Part shown: positions 7,056 through 13,301 of the stretch, piece by piece
How the letters are laid out: each line of letters starts with the position of its first letter
Numbering within the stretch: the first letter of the stretch is position 1
Assembly: GCA_003162615.1 (NCBI GenBank)
Contig: PMNG01000151.1
Coordinates: 19,340-35,859 of the forward strand
Direction: 5' to 3'
DNA from: Methanothrix sp.
GTDB lineage: Archaea > Halobacteriota > Methanosarcinia > Methanotrichales > Methanotrichaceae
Length of the DNA stretch: 16,520 nt
The notes under the pieces: model-generated
Database searches by the model: none
The model's input: the letters and a program-made list of their open reading frames with translations, nothing else
What the model was told of the DNA's origin: nothing
Translations under genes and position numbers: made by a program

Positions 7056-8050
7056 GTTTTGAGCAGCTGTTCAGCCAGCTTTCTTTTCAGATTCATGTAA
7101 TCCCTGTCTGAGAGCCCAGCCCGACGAAGAGCTGCTTCTCTGAGGTAGCAGGGTTTTGAGGCCTTGCAGCACCACACAAGGCTGCCGAAGCATGTTCCTT
7201 CGCCGTTCTCCAGGGGAGTGCCTTTAGCGAGCTTAATCTTGCGGTTTACGAACTCTTCAGGGGCTATCCCTGCCCGACGCAAGGCCCCCAGGACTGGGCA
7301 TTGTTTGACCGGCGGGCAACAGAAGGCGAGGCCCCGCAGGTCTCCTCCCGAGCAGATGTGCTTCGGCGCATTGTACCATCCGGAGAGATGGTCGTATTCC
7401 TTCATTGTTTTAGATAGCCAGTCGGCGAAGTCTGGGTCTGGTACATGCAGGGAAACGAGGTCCGCGCCCATGGCCAGCAACGATTCGGCGTCCTCAAAGT
7501 CCCCTATATCCCCAAGGGCCATTATCCGGGGTCCGTGCTGGTCCGAGATCTTCTTCACCATCTTTGGACCAGTTCCGTTCATCCCGCTAAGGTTCAGGTG
7601 GATGATATCCAATCCGGAATTCCTCAAGGCTCTGGCCAGATCCTCGGTCAGCATCTCAGGAGATAACTTTGCTGATAGGGTGGTTCCACACCTCTTGATA
7701 CTTTTCACCAGGTCCGATAGTCTTACTGCGTTCATTCCTGACAGGGCATCAAGCTCCATGAGGTACAGGTTTCGGGCAGCAAACCTCGCTGCTTCCATCA
7801 GAGGCTCGTCTCTCGAGCATTTCACAGAAAATCCGAGAGTTGATGCTGTTTTTATTTCATTCAGAGTGGCCTCAACATCAGACAGAGAAACCTTATCCAG
7901 GTCGATGTCATCGAGAATTAACAATCCTGCGGAGCCATTGAACCGATTTGAATCATGAAGCTCATGAGAATCGTGATGACCATGAAAATCATCTTTTGAA
8001 CATGTGATTGCGATTGGGTTATCCAGGTTTAGATATCCAACTTCAAGCAT
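7052..8050 (-). CDS. mmp9: Methanogenesis marker protein 9 (TIM-barrel plus Cys-rich marker domain)
   Basis: A 332-residue protein. The N-terminal two thirds resemble the dihydroorotate/dihydrouridine dehydrogenase TIM barrel (SAKLSPEM, IIHLNLSGMNG, IMALGDIGDFEDAESLLAMGADLVSL). The C-terminal 100 residues are the methanogenesis marker 9 domain, with eight cysteines at about 233, 244, 245, 251, 287, 294, 295 and 301 (CC..VKQCP, GTCFGSLVWCC, KPCYL), suggesting an Fe-S cluster or metal site. The family is known as nearly universal in methanogens, but its function is not established to my knowledge. Residues 23-32 are unusually His-rich (HGHHDSHELH). It is the first gene of the minus-strand operon mmp9-citG-like-DUF447(-radB). 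ATG 8050 has no ribosome site, and a TATA-like box about 29 nt upstream fits a leaderless start. Confidence 0.88.
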   Translation of the reverse strand: MLEVGYLNLDNPIAITCSKDDFHGHHDSHELHDSNRFNGSAGLLILDDIDLDKVSLSDVEATLNEIKTASTLGFSVKCSRDEPLMEAARFAARNLYLMELDALSGMNAVRLSDLVKSIKRCGTTLSAKLSPEMLTEDLARALRNSGLDIIHLNLSGMNGTGPKMVKKISDQHGPRIMALGDIGDFEDAESLLAMGADLVSLHVPDPDFADWLSKTMKEYDHLSGWYNAPKHICSGGDLRGLAFCCPPVKQCPVLGALRRAGIAPEEFVNRKIKLAKGTPLENGEGTCFGSLVWCCKASKPCYLREAALRRAGLSDRDYMNLKRKLAEQLLKT

Positions 8051-8059
8051 CGAAAAAGG

Positions 8060-8132
8060 CTGAAGGTCGGGCGAAGATATTAGTGTTTCGCAACTTCAGT
8101 TCAGCGCTCATATTCAGGAGAGATTATTCAGG
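8060..8132. promoter_or_regulatory. TTCAG word cluster and nested inverted repeat upstream of mmp9
   Basis: CTGAAG (8060-8065) pairs with CTTCAG (8094-8099), and inside it GCGAA (8071-8075) faces TTCGC. Between the inner arms is the probable TATA box of mmp9. TTCAG occurs on the plus strand at 8095, 8100, 8113 and 8127, the last two as an 8-bp direct repeat TATTCAGG (8111-8118, 8125-8132) spaced 14 bp start to start. It could be a regulator site, or a leader hairpin if transcription starts further upstream. Confidence 0.35.
8074..8085 (-). promoter_or_regulatory. TATA-like box for the mmp9 operon
   Basis: The minus strand reads ACTAATATCTTC, centred about 29 nt before ATG 8050, which suits a leaderless transcript. 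A stronger alternative lies at 8139-8153 (minus strand CTTTTATAAATTATC) and would give a leader of about 70 nt. Confidence 0.35.
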
Positions 8133-8138
8133 GACAAT

Positions 8139-8153
8139 GATAATTTATAAAAG
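8139..8153. promoter_or_regulatory. Strong TATA-like sequence of uncertain direction
   Basis: The plus strand reads GATAATTTATAAAAG, close to an archaeal TATA box in both directions. On the minus strand it would start transcription near 8120, upstream of mmp9. On the plus strand nothing clear lies downstream. Confidence 0.35.
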
Positions 8154-8349
8154 ACTGTGTATTTTAAGGGCTAACTATTTTGGGCGTTTGATCGTATCAG
8201 AACTTCAAAGCCATGTTATCAAGAAGAACCTTTGTATCACCGAGAAAAGAGCCTAGAATTGTGCTGGAATAAGGAGGGAGGCAAAAGTCTTGGTGTAGGA
8301 GGGAGAAAATAGATATCGACCTTTGCCTAATGCATATACGTTCATTGCC

Positions 8350-8361
8350 GATATTTATAAC
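8350..8361 (+). promoter_or_regulatory. TATA-like box before a 42-codon frame
   Basis: GATATTTATAAC is centred about 25 nt before ATG 8381, the same spacing as at msrA and other leaderless genes here. Confidence 0.35.
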
Positions 8362-8380
8362 TTTCGCTCCTGAAATTTGG

Positions 8381-8509
8381 ATGGCCTTAACTCTCATGAT
8401 TAGAAAACTAGAAACCAGCAAAATCGAAGAACTCAAGCAGGGATTAACGCCGATCCACAGTGCCTTTAGGAGGGGACTTGTCACAGAGTGCAGTCAGGTC
8501 CGCTCATAG
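8381..8509 (+). CDS. Possible 42-residue protein, unrecognised
   Basis: ATG 8381 opens MALTLMIRKLETSKIEELKQ and ends RRGLVTECSQVRS before TAG 8507. A TATA-like box lies at the leaderless distance upstream. The start resembles a short amphipathic helix, but there is no known family, and the frame could be chance. The same frame stays open after the TAG to about 8704, which might mean a decayed longer gene. Alternatively this promoter makes a small RNA. Confidence 0.22.
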   Translation: MALTLMIRKLETSKIEELKQGLTPIHSAFRRGLVTECSQVRS

Positions 8510-8698
8510 TTCGATATACGTCTGGGCTATAAGGCTGTCACAGCACTGGAATACGCAGCTTCCTTTCACAGGACCATATCGCAAGATGCAGGGCCTCGTG
8601 CTCGCCTTCGGCCCTTGGCTTGTGTCGCGTCATGCCCCGTTGTATTAGCACTAAGCATGTCGGCGATTGGATTGGTTATAGCGGCAAATATCACGTGG

Positions 8699-8706
8699 TT
8701 TTAAAT
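8699..8706 (+). promoter_or_regulatory. TATA box for msrA
   Basis: TTTTAAAT in GGTTTTAAATTC is centred 28 nt before ATG 8731, which has no ribosome site. This supports a leaderless transcript and the start at 8731 rather than upstream in-frame starts. Confidence 0.5.
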
Positions 8707-8730
8707 TCTTTTGAGACGATAAGAGTATTT

Positions 8731-9237
8731 ATGAGGGACAAGGATGATTCAAAATACGAGCTGGCCACTTTTGCTGCCGGTTGTTTCTGGGGCGTGGAAT
8801 CGATCTTCAAGCAGGTGAAGGGAGTTGTAGAAACAACTGTAGGATACACCGGCGGAACATATCCCAATCCAACCTATCGGGACGTTTGCACAGGGATAAC
8901 GGGCCACGCTGAAGCAGTAATGGTGAAATACGACCCAAAGATTGTGTCTTACGAAGAGCTGCTTTCAATGTTCTGGAGAGCGCACAACCCTACCACTCCC
9001 AATCGCCAGGGACCGGACATGGGCACTCAATACCGTTCTGCGATCTTCTACCATGACCTAGCTCAAAGGAGGGCTGCGGAGAAGTCCAAAGAGGACTTTG
9101 ACCGCTCAGGTGTCTATTCAAGTAAAGCCGTAACCCAGATCGTTCCTGCATCGACCTTTTATGAAGCAGAAGATTATCACCAGGATTATTTCGAGAAACA
9201 CGGTGGCCGATCGTGCCACACTTTGAGGTCAAAATAA
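8731..9237 (+). CDS. msrA: Peptide methionine-S-sulfoxide reductase MsrA
   Basis: A 168-residue cytoplasmic enzyme of normal length that reduces the S-epimer of methionine sulfoxide in proteins, part of oxidative damage repair. The active site is AAGCFWGVE with catalytic Cys18. Further signatures are VGYTGG, YRDVCTGITGHAEAV, FWRAHNPT, DMGTQYRSAIFYH and YHQDYFEKH. Cys162 near the C-terminus (GRSCHTLR) is a likely resolving cysteine. The frame stays open upstream to 8620, but those residues do not resemble MsrA and the TATA box lies inside them, so ATG 8731 is the start. It stands alone, transcribed away from the mmp9 operon. Confidence 0.95.
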   Translation: MRDKDDSKYELATFAAGCFWGVESIFKQVKGVVETTVGYTGGTYPNPTYRDVCTGITGHAEAVMVKYDPKIVSYEELLSMFWRAHNPTTPNRQGPDMGTQYRSAIFYHDLAQRRAAEKSKEDFDRSGVYSSKAVTQIVPASTFYEAEDYHQDYFEKHGGRSCHTLRSK

Positions 9238-9362
9238 ATGGGAACGGCTAATGGATTGAGGCTCTGGCCGCTTCACTGAGAGGATAACTCTGGATGCTTG
9301 ATTCGTATTACTGATCAATAGGAGTGATTCTACTCTTCACTTCGAATACTTTTTTCATATGG

Positions 9363-9372
9363 CTATATATTA
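9363..9372 (+). promoter_or_regulatory. TATA box for the 96-residue secreted protein gene
   Basis: CTATATATTA is centred 26 nt before ATG 9393, fitting a leaderless transcript. It overlaps and thus rules out the longer reading from 9324. Confidence 0.5.
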
Positions 9373-9392
9373 ACTCAAGCTCTATCCCATTC

Positions 9393-9683
9393 ATGATGAT
9401 GAGACAGCTTGTACCAATCTTACTTGCCGCTTTGATCTGCGTCGCATTCGCACCTATGAGCTATGCATCTGGAGTAGCAGATAGCACAGAACTCTCAAAG
9501 CTAATCTCGCAGAGCGGGGACACCAACATGACACCAAATGATCTCGCCTTCTTCCTCGCCACCCACAACTACGATGCGACACCCAAAAACGGCTATGTCC
9601 AAGTTAAGATCAGCGGTACAATCTACAAGGTCGTGCCGAACGGTTCACAACCCGGATTGGCCGACCTGTCAATCATCAATTAG
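9393..9683 (+). CDS. Small secreted protein, unrecognised
   Basis: A 96-residue protein beginning MMMRQLVPILLAALICVAFA followed by PMSYASG: a clear signal peptide with likely cleavage after YAS. The mature part is about 70 residues: a helical segment (DSTELSKLISQSGDTNMTPNDLA), then FFLATHNYDATPKNG and two strands (YVQVKISGTIYKVVPNG) with a short tail LADLSIIN. There is no cysteine in the mature part and no known domain. Three consecutive ATGs give possible starts at 9393, 9396 and 9399; the TATA spacing favours the first. Translation and export look real, but the function is unknown. Confidence 0.6.
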   Translation: MMMRQLVPILLAALICVAFAPMSYASGVADSTELSKLISQSGDTNMTPNDLAFFLATHNYDATPKNGYVQVKISGTIYKVVPNGSQPGLADLSIIN

Positions 9684-9698
9684 CATCGACAAACCTCC

Positions 9699-9757
9699 CG
9701 CCTGGGCCGTTAGAGTCTCATCGTCGATCCCTCCATTTTTCTCAAACGGTCCAGGCG
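9699..9757. repeat. 11-bp inverted repeat with a 37-nt loop
   Basis: CGCCTGGGCCG (9699-9709) faces CGGTCCAGGCG (9747-9757). Ten of eleven positions pair, the other as G-U. It lies just after the secreted-protein stop codon, and its loop contains a T-run. It could be a terminator or an RNA structure. Confidence 0.4.
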
Positions 9758-9892
9758 ACCCTCCTCCCACATCTACACAGTGAGGGAAGAGTTGGGTTGG
9801 TCAGGACCTGGCACTCATCAACGAGACTGGGTTACCTGTGACTAGACATTAAGCTCTCTTTAAGCTATCATTTTGTCATCTTTCTGCCCATC

Positions 9893-9901
9893 CTTTATAT
9901 C
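9893..9901 (+). promoter_or_regulatory. TATA box for the 144-residue protein gene
   Basis: CTTTATATC is centred about 38 nt before ATG 9936. The predicted start near 9923 would leave a leader of about 12 nt that begins at the ribosome site. Confidence 0.45.
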
Positions 9902-9923
9902 TAAGAATATCCTAGAGTCAGAC

Positions 9924-9931
9924 AGGTGGTG
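9924..9931 (+). promoter_or_regulatory. Ribosome binding site (AGGTGGTG) fixing the start at 9936
   Basis: AGGTGGTG lies 4 nt before ATG 9936, matching the archaeal GGAGGTG-type consensus. It excludes the upstream in-frame ATG at 9873. Confidence 0.55.
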
Positions 9932-9935
9932 TAAA

Positions 9936-10370
9936 ATGGTCTCTTTCAAGGTGGATGCAAATGTGAAGGGCTCGGAGGATCAGGAGAAATACCCTATAGT
10001 GGCCAAGGTAAAAGGTACAGGAAAAGATGGAAGCCTGAGCATACAGGTTTCAGGAGAGAGTTCGGCGCCTATATCGGCAAAGATCTCTGGTGACAACAAT
10101 AATCCTATTGCGGTGGCACCAATAGCAGTGGCACCGATCACTATTGTGCCAGACTTAAGGCTGGCAGCAGAATCTGTTGACATCAACGGCCTCATATCAT
10201 CGATATCCAAGATGGCTGAGGGAATAAAAGTGAGCATTTCAAATCAGAACGGACAGCCTGTAGCCGTGGCTCTTGGAAAGATACCCGTCGACCTGACCAT
10301 CTCTGTCTACTCTCCGGCCCAGGAGCAGGTCTTCAAGGTAGAAATCAAGGGGACAGTGGGCGAGAAGTAG
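9936..10370 (+). CDS. Hypothetical beta-rich cytoplasmic protein
   Basis: A 144-residue protein with no signal peptide or membrane segment. Alternating polar/hydrophobic strands dominate (VSFKVDANVKG, YPIVAKVKGTGKDG, SLSIQVSGES, APISAKISGD). A tandem PIAVAPIAVAPI stretch follows, encoded by an imperfect 15-bp DNA repeat near 10102-10131. One helix (INGLISSISKMAEGI) separates it from further strands (KVSISNQNGQPVAVALG, VDLTISVYS, VFKVEIKGTVGEK). Cysteine is absent. The repeated 'VxxKxxG' strands suggest a small beta-sandwich or stacked hairpins. I do not recognise the family. It has its own promoter and ribosome site, so it is probably a real single gene. Confidence 0.6.
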   Translation: MVSFKVDANVKGSEDQEKYPIVAKVKGTGKDGSLSIQVSGESSAPISAKISGDNNNPIAVAPIAVAPITIVPDLRLAAESVDINGLISSISKMAEGIKVSISNQNGQPVAVALGKIPVDLTISVYSPAQEQVFKVEIKGTVGEK

Positions 10371-10676
10371 CCTTTGGATAACTCTTTGGACAAGGGCAAT
10401 TACGATCAGAAATATTAGCATTAATATTATCATATTCTTTAATATCATCAAGCCTTAACATCACCCATGATATCGCCGCAGTTAACTGGTTCATGATGAC
10501 CACGGCCGCATTTCATCCAATTAAAAAGCAGAAAGTGCCCAGGGAGATAGCCGGAGAAAAAGCCTGCTGCTAGGTTATGGTGCCAACAAGAAGAATAAGG
10601 CCATACCGTTTTACGAAAACGCAGTATCTGATATATCGAAGAGAAAATATATCATTATGTTTGATAGACGGTATAT
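10371..10676. other. 306-base stretch without a convincing gene
   Basis: It holds an AT-rich hairpin, AATATTA (10411-10417) facing TAATATT (10422-10428), in T-rich sequence, possibly the terminator of the upstream gene, and the TATA box of the next gene near 10648. A short gene-like reading (LGYGANKKNKAIPFYENAV, about 10569-10627) may be a remnant but has no support. Confidence 0.4.
10644..10653 (+). promoter_or_regulatory. TATA box for the methyltransferase pseudogene
   Basis: AAAATATATC is centred about 28 nt before ATG 10677, which has no ribosome site, so it fits a leaderless transcript. Confidence 0.5.
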
Positions 10677-11363
10677 ATGACCGTCACTCTGGATAAGGTA
10701 GTTCCATGGGGGCGCTCCTTTGAGGAATATGCGGCCACGTTTGTTTTATCAAAGGAGGACCTTGAAAAGCGATTTCTGGACTGCGGTGGCGGCCCTGCGA
10801 GCTTCAACTGCGTTCTGACCAGACTCGGCGGCCGTATAATCTCTGCTGATCCTATATATCGCTTTGATTCTATAGATATAAAAAAGTGCATAAATGAAAC
10901 TTACGAAGGGATCATGGAGCAGACCAGAAAGAACAAGGAGGAGTTTATCTGGGGGGCCATACCATCAATTGAAGCTCTGGGCAGAGTTCGCATGGATGCT
11001 ATGAAGGAGTTCTTATCAGATTATACCGCAGGGATAAAGGAAGGTCGCTATGTAGATGCAAGCCTGCCATCTCTTCCCTTCAAGGATGGTGAATTCGATA
11101 TCGCTATGGTGTTCTCATCTCCTTTTTCTTTATAGCGATCAGCTTTCAGAGGATTTTCATCTTCAATCTATCGAAGAGCTTTGTCGGTCTCATATGAGGC
11201 TAGGATATTTCCATTATTGGAGCTAGGAGCAAGAAGATCGAGGCATCTTGAGGCCGTCATTGACAGATTAGAGGAGAACGGTTTTGAGGTTCTTGTGGAA
11301 TGAGTGCACTATGAGTTCCAGAAAGACGGCAACGAGATGATGAGAGTTAAAGCCGTACAGTAG
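10677..11363 (+). pseudogene. Class I SAM-dependent methyltransferase, broken by two frameshifts and a stop
   Basis: The first 145 codons give SAM-binding motif I FLDCGGGPASFN (33-44), an acidic ISADPIY (55-61) and SLPFKDGEFDIAMV, the usual pre-motif IV region. The frame then breaks near 11111: dropping one T continues SHLLFLYSDQLSEDFHLQSI and EELC. Near 11186 one base must be added to continue VSYEARIFPLLELGARRSRH and LEAVIDRLEENGFEVLVE. A TGA at 11301 interrupts before VHYEFQKDGNEMMRVKAVQ and TAG 11361. Joined, the protein is about 228 residues, the expected size for this methyltransferase type. Without repair, translation ends at 11135 with a 152-residue product lacking the C-terminal half. 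The substrate is unknown. Three lesions favour real decay, although sequence error cannot be excluded. Confidence 0.75.
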
Positions 11364-11457
11364 GACTCATCTGTCTGCTGTCTGTCTTCCCGGAACGCCG
11401 ATCTTTACCTTCGGGACGAGGGAAAGGATAATTCACTGGGAAAGAAAAAGGATTTTC

Positions 11458-12256
11458 GTGAAAGCTCTGACTCTAGGCGGAAGACAAAGAGGACCTGGAT
11501 GCTCTAACAAGGAGGAAACGGATCCTCGTAAGGTCTGCCAAGGGGAGGAGAGCACACAGCCCACGGCCTTTATCAAAGAGGGCATGAGAGCTGCATGGCC
11601 CATATGCATCGGCTACATCCCACAGGGATTTGCCTTCGGCGTTCTTGCCCAAAAGGCAGGATTCGATACGATGGACATCGGCCTCATGTCGGTCCTGGTA
11701 TTTGCGGGTAGCTCCCAGTTCATTGCCGTAGCCATGCTGGGCAGCGGAGCAGCGCCGACGTCCATCGTTATAACCACCTTCAATTGTCAATTTAAGGCAT
11801 GTCCTTATGAGCTCCTCCCTGGCCGTCCATCTGCACAGGGCTAGTCGGAGGTTTCTGTCCCTTTTCGCCTATGGAGTCACGGATGAGAGCTTTGCCGCCA
11901 ATATGGTCAAGTTCAGAGAAGGTGGCTGGCAACCTTACCATGCGCTGGCCGTTAATCACATCGCCAACCTAGCCTGGATCGCCAGCATCATCCTTAGAGG
12001 CTACGGCGGGAAGTTCATTCGGGCAGGAAGCTTCGGGATCGATTACGCTCTGAGTGCCATGTTCCTCTGCCTCCTGGTCTTTCAGCTTCGTGGACGGGTA
12101 TATGTGTTGACGGCAATCATCTCCGGAGCCCTGGCCGTCGTCATCACCCTTCTGATTCCCGGCAACGCCTTTGTGATCATAGCATCGCTGCTAGGTGCCA
12201 CCATTGGCTTCGTCATCAAAAGGCATGCTCAAAATGGGAGAAGGTCCCATGCTTAA
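11458..12256 (+). pseudogene. azlC: AzlC-family branched-chain amino acid exporter subunit, frameshifted
   Basis: The first frame carries the AzlC opening GMRAAWPICIGYIPQGFAFG, VLAQKAGF and VLVFAGSSQFIAVAMLGSGA, then loses the family pattern after VITTF. Removing one A at about 11782-11783 restores IVNLRHVLMSSSLAVHLHRA, a hallmark of the family, and the frame continues through FAYGVTDESFA and four further hydrophobic segments to TAA 12254. AzlC with AzlD exports branched-chain amino acids in bacteria (BrnFE in Corynebacterium). The joined protein is about 265 residues, but the start is unclear: GTG 11458 is the longest, and the homologous part begins near 11575. The stop overlaps azlD by 8 bases, indicating a coupled pair. 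One indel in an otherwise well-kept gene could be a sequencing error. Confidence 0.8.
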
Positions 12257-12584
12257 AACTGAGTACATACTGCTGATACTTGGCATGGGGCTTGTCACTT
12301 ACATCCCTCGCTGGTTTCCCCTGTTCTTCCTAACCCAGCGCAAAATTCCTCAGTGGTTTGTTGAATGGTTGGATCTCATCCATGCAGCCATCTTAAGCGC
12401 CCTAATATTCTCAGATCTTTTCGTGACGGGCGACCCACACCGCCTGGAGATATTACAGCTCAAATCGATGGTGGCGATCCCAATATTTCTTTTTGCTTTA
12501 AGGACAAAATCCCTGGGAGGGACGGTTATTATGGGGATGGTCCTGTTCTGGCTGGCGGGGAGGTTTTTTGGCGGCGGAATATAG
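12249..12584 (+). CDS. azlD: AzlD-family membrane protein, partner of AzlC
   Basis: A 111-residue protein, the usual AzlD size, with about four hydrophobic helices. The family signature VTYIPRWFPLFFL lies near residues 16-28, followed by WLDLIHAAILSALIFSDL and a hydrophobic end (GTVIMGMVLFWLAGRFFGGG). It is the small subunit of the AzlCD exporter for branched-chain amino acids. ATG 12249 overlaps the azlC stop by 8 bases, and GGGAG at 12236-12240 serves as ribosome site; ATG 12234 would add five residues. Intact AzlD beside a frameshifted AzlC would be non-functional if the azlC lesion is real. Confidence 0.85.
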   Translation: MLKTEYILLILGMGLVTYIPRWFPLFFLTQRKIPQWFVEWLDLIHAAILSALIFSDLFVTGDPHRLEILQLKSMVAIPIFLFALRTKSLGGTVIMGMVLFWLAGRFFGGGI

Positions 12585-12655
12585 AAGATAATTTGGATCT
12601 ACGACATATATCCCAATCGACGCCTTACCTCGAACCTTATTTTTCGGCGCGAAAT

Positions 12656-12664
12656 GCTTATATC
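12656..12664 (+). promoter_or_regulatory. TATA box for the Tyr/Pro-rich secreted protein gene
   Basis: GCTTATATC would start transcription near 12686, at the ribosome site of the TTG start at 12698. This is the same arrangement as at 9893-9936. Confidence 0.4.
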
Positions 12665-12684
12665 ACCACGCGGGTATCGCCCTT

Positions 12685-12692
12685 GGGGAGAT
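12685..12692 (+). promoter_or_regulatory. Ribosome binding site (GGGGAGAT) deciding a TTG start
   Basis: GGGGAGAT ends 5 nt before TTG 12698 but is 26 nt from the first ATG at 12719. It therefore favours TTG as the start codon. Confidence 0.45.
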
Positions 12693-12697
12693 ATCAA

Positions 12698-13270
12698 TTG
12701 GAATTCAGATTCAAAGTAATGGGCATACTAGCATTGAGCATCTTTTTAGCTACCTGTTGTGCACAGTCCCAGGGCTATGCCCAGGGCATTGGCGGGGATT
12801 ATGGAAGAACATGGTTGAACAACTTCAATATCCAGAACCCAAAGCCGGTCGCGGACAATAGCAATGGCAATGATCTTTGGAACTGGGGAGGGGCTCCCAA
12901 GGGAAGAATTGCTGTTAACGGAAAGTTGGTGACAGATCCATATTATATATGGAAGTCCCTTAACTATACCAGCGGTTGGCTAGGGCAAGTTTATGTAGAT
13001 CCAAAAACCAATTACCCAATTTATGGCTTCTTGGATCCCTACACCGGATCTCCAGTCTATTTCTACGTAGATCCGAACACCGGACGGCCGGTTTTCACCA
13101 ATTCTGATCTCTATTCAGGATATCCATACTATAGCAGTGTTTCTCCTTACTACTCGCCCAATTTCGGAATGCCGGCCTCGGCCTATTATCCGTGGCTGGG
13201 AGTACCTACTTTGCCATACGGCAGCACGCCTAACTACGACTACTTGGGAAGAGGTCTGGGTTATTTGTAA
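12698..13270 (+). CDS. Secreted Tyr/Pro-rich protein with DP-x-TG-x-PV repeats
   Basis: A 190-residue exported protein. From TTG 12698 it begins MEFRFKVMGILALSIFLATCC, a signal peptide with a weak lipobox-like LATC; from ATG 12719 it would be seven residues shorter. The mature N-part is polar (DYGRTWLNNFNIQNPKPVAD). Residues about 101-136 hold three tandem 12-residue units: YVDPKTNYPIYG, FLDPYTGSPVYF, YVDPNTGRPVF. The last third is Tyr/Pro/Ser-rich (SGYPYYSSVSPYYSP). I know no family for it. Low-complexity aromatic repeats suit a cell-surface or sheath-associated structural protein (inference). It is followed by a TPR gene 31 bases later, possibly co-transcribed. Confidence 0.65.
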   Translation: MEFRFKVMGILALSIFLATCCAQSQGYAQGIGGDYGRTWLNNFNIQNPKPVADNSNGNDLWNWGGAPKGRIAVNGKLVTDPYYIWKSLNYTSGWLGQVYVDPKTNYPIYGFLDPYTGSPVYFYVDPNTGRPVFTNSDLYSGYPYYSSVSPYYSPNFGMPASAYYPWLGVPTLPYGSTPNYDYLGRGLGYL

Positions 13271-13301
13271 GCTGATATGTTTTTTCCTGTGTGGATTCCA
13301 G

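Larger units (their letters stand above)
8051..8730. other. 680-base stretch between mmp9 and msrA without a convincing gene
   Basis: It contains the divergent control region (8051-8155) with repeated TTCAG words and TATA boxes, a possible tiny leaderless gene at 8381-8509, and the msrA promoter near 8699. Longer open frames on either strand have composition unlike the neighbouring proteins. No tRNA-like fold was recognised. Confidence 0.5.

Noticed and set aside
8197..8484. 95-codon minus-strand open frame between mmp9 and msrA
   Set aside because: Composition (Ser/Ile/Leu with scattered Cys) unlike neighbouring proteins, no promoter or ribosome site, and it overlaps a better plus-strand TATA/ATG pair.
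8381..8704. Longer gene reading through TAG 8507 as pyrrolysine
   Set aside because: The downstream residues resemble no methylamine methyltransferase, TAG is used freely as an ordinary stop elsewhere in the window, and no Pyl machinery is seen.
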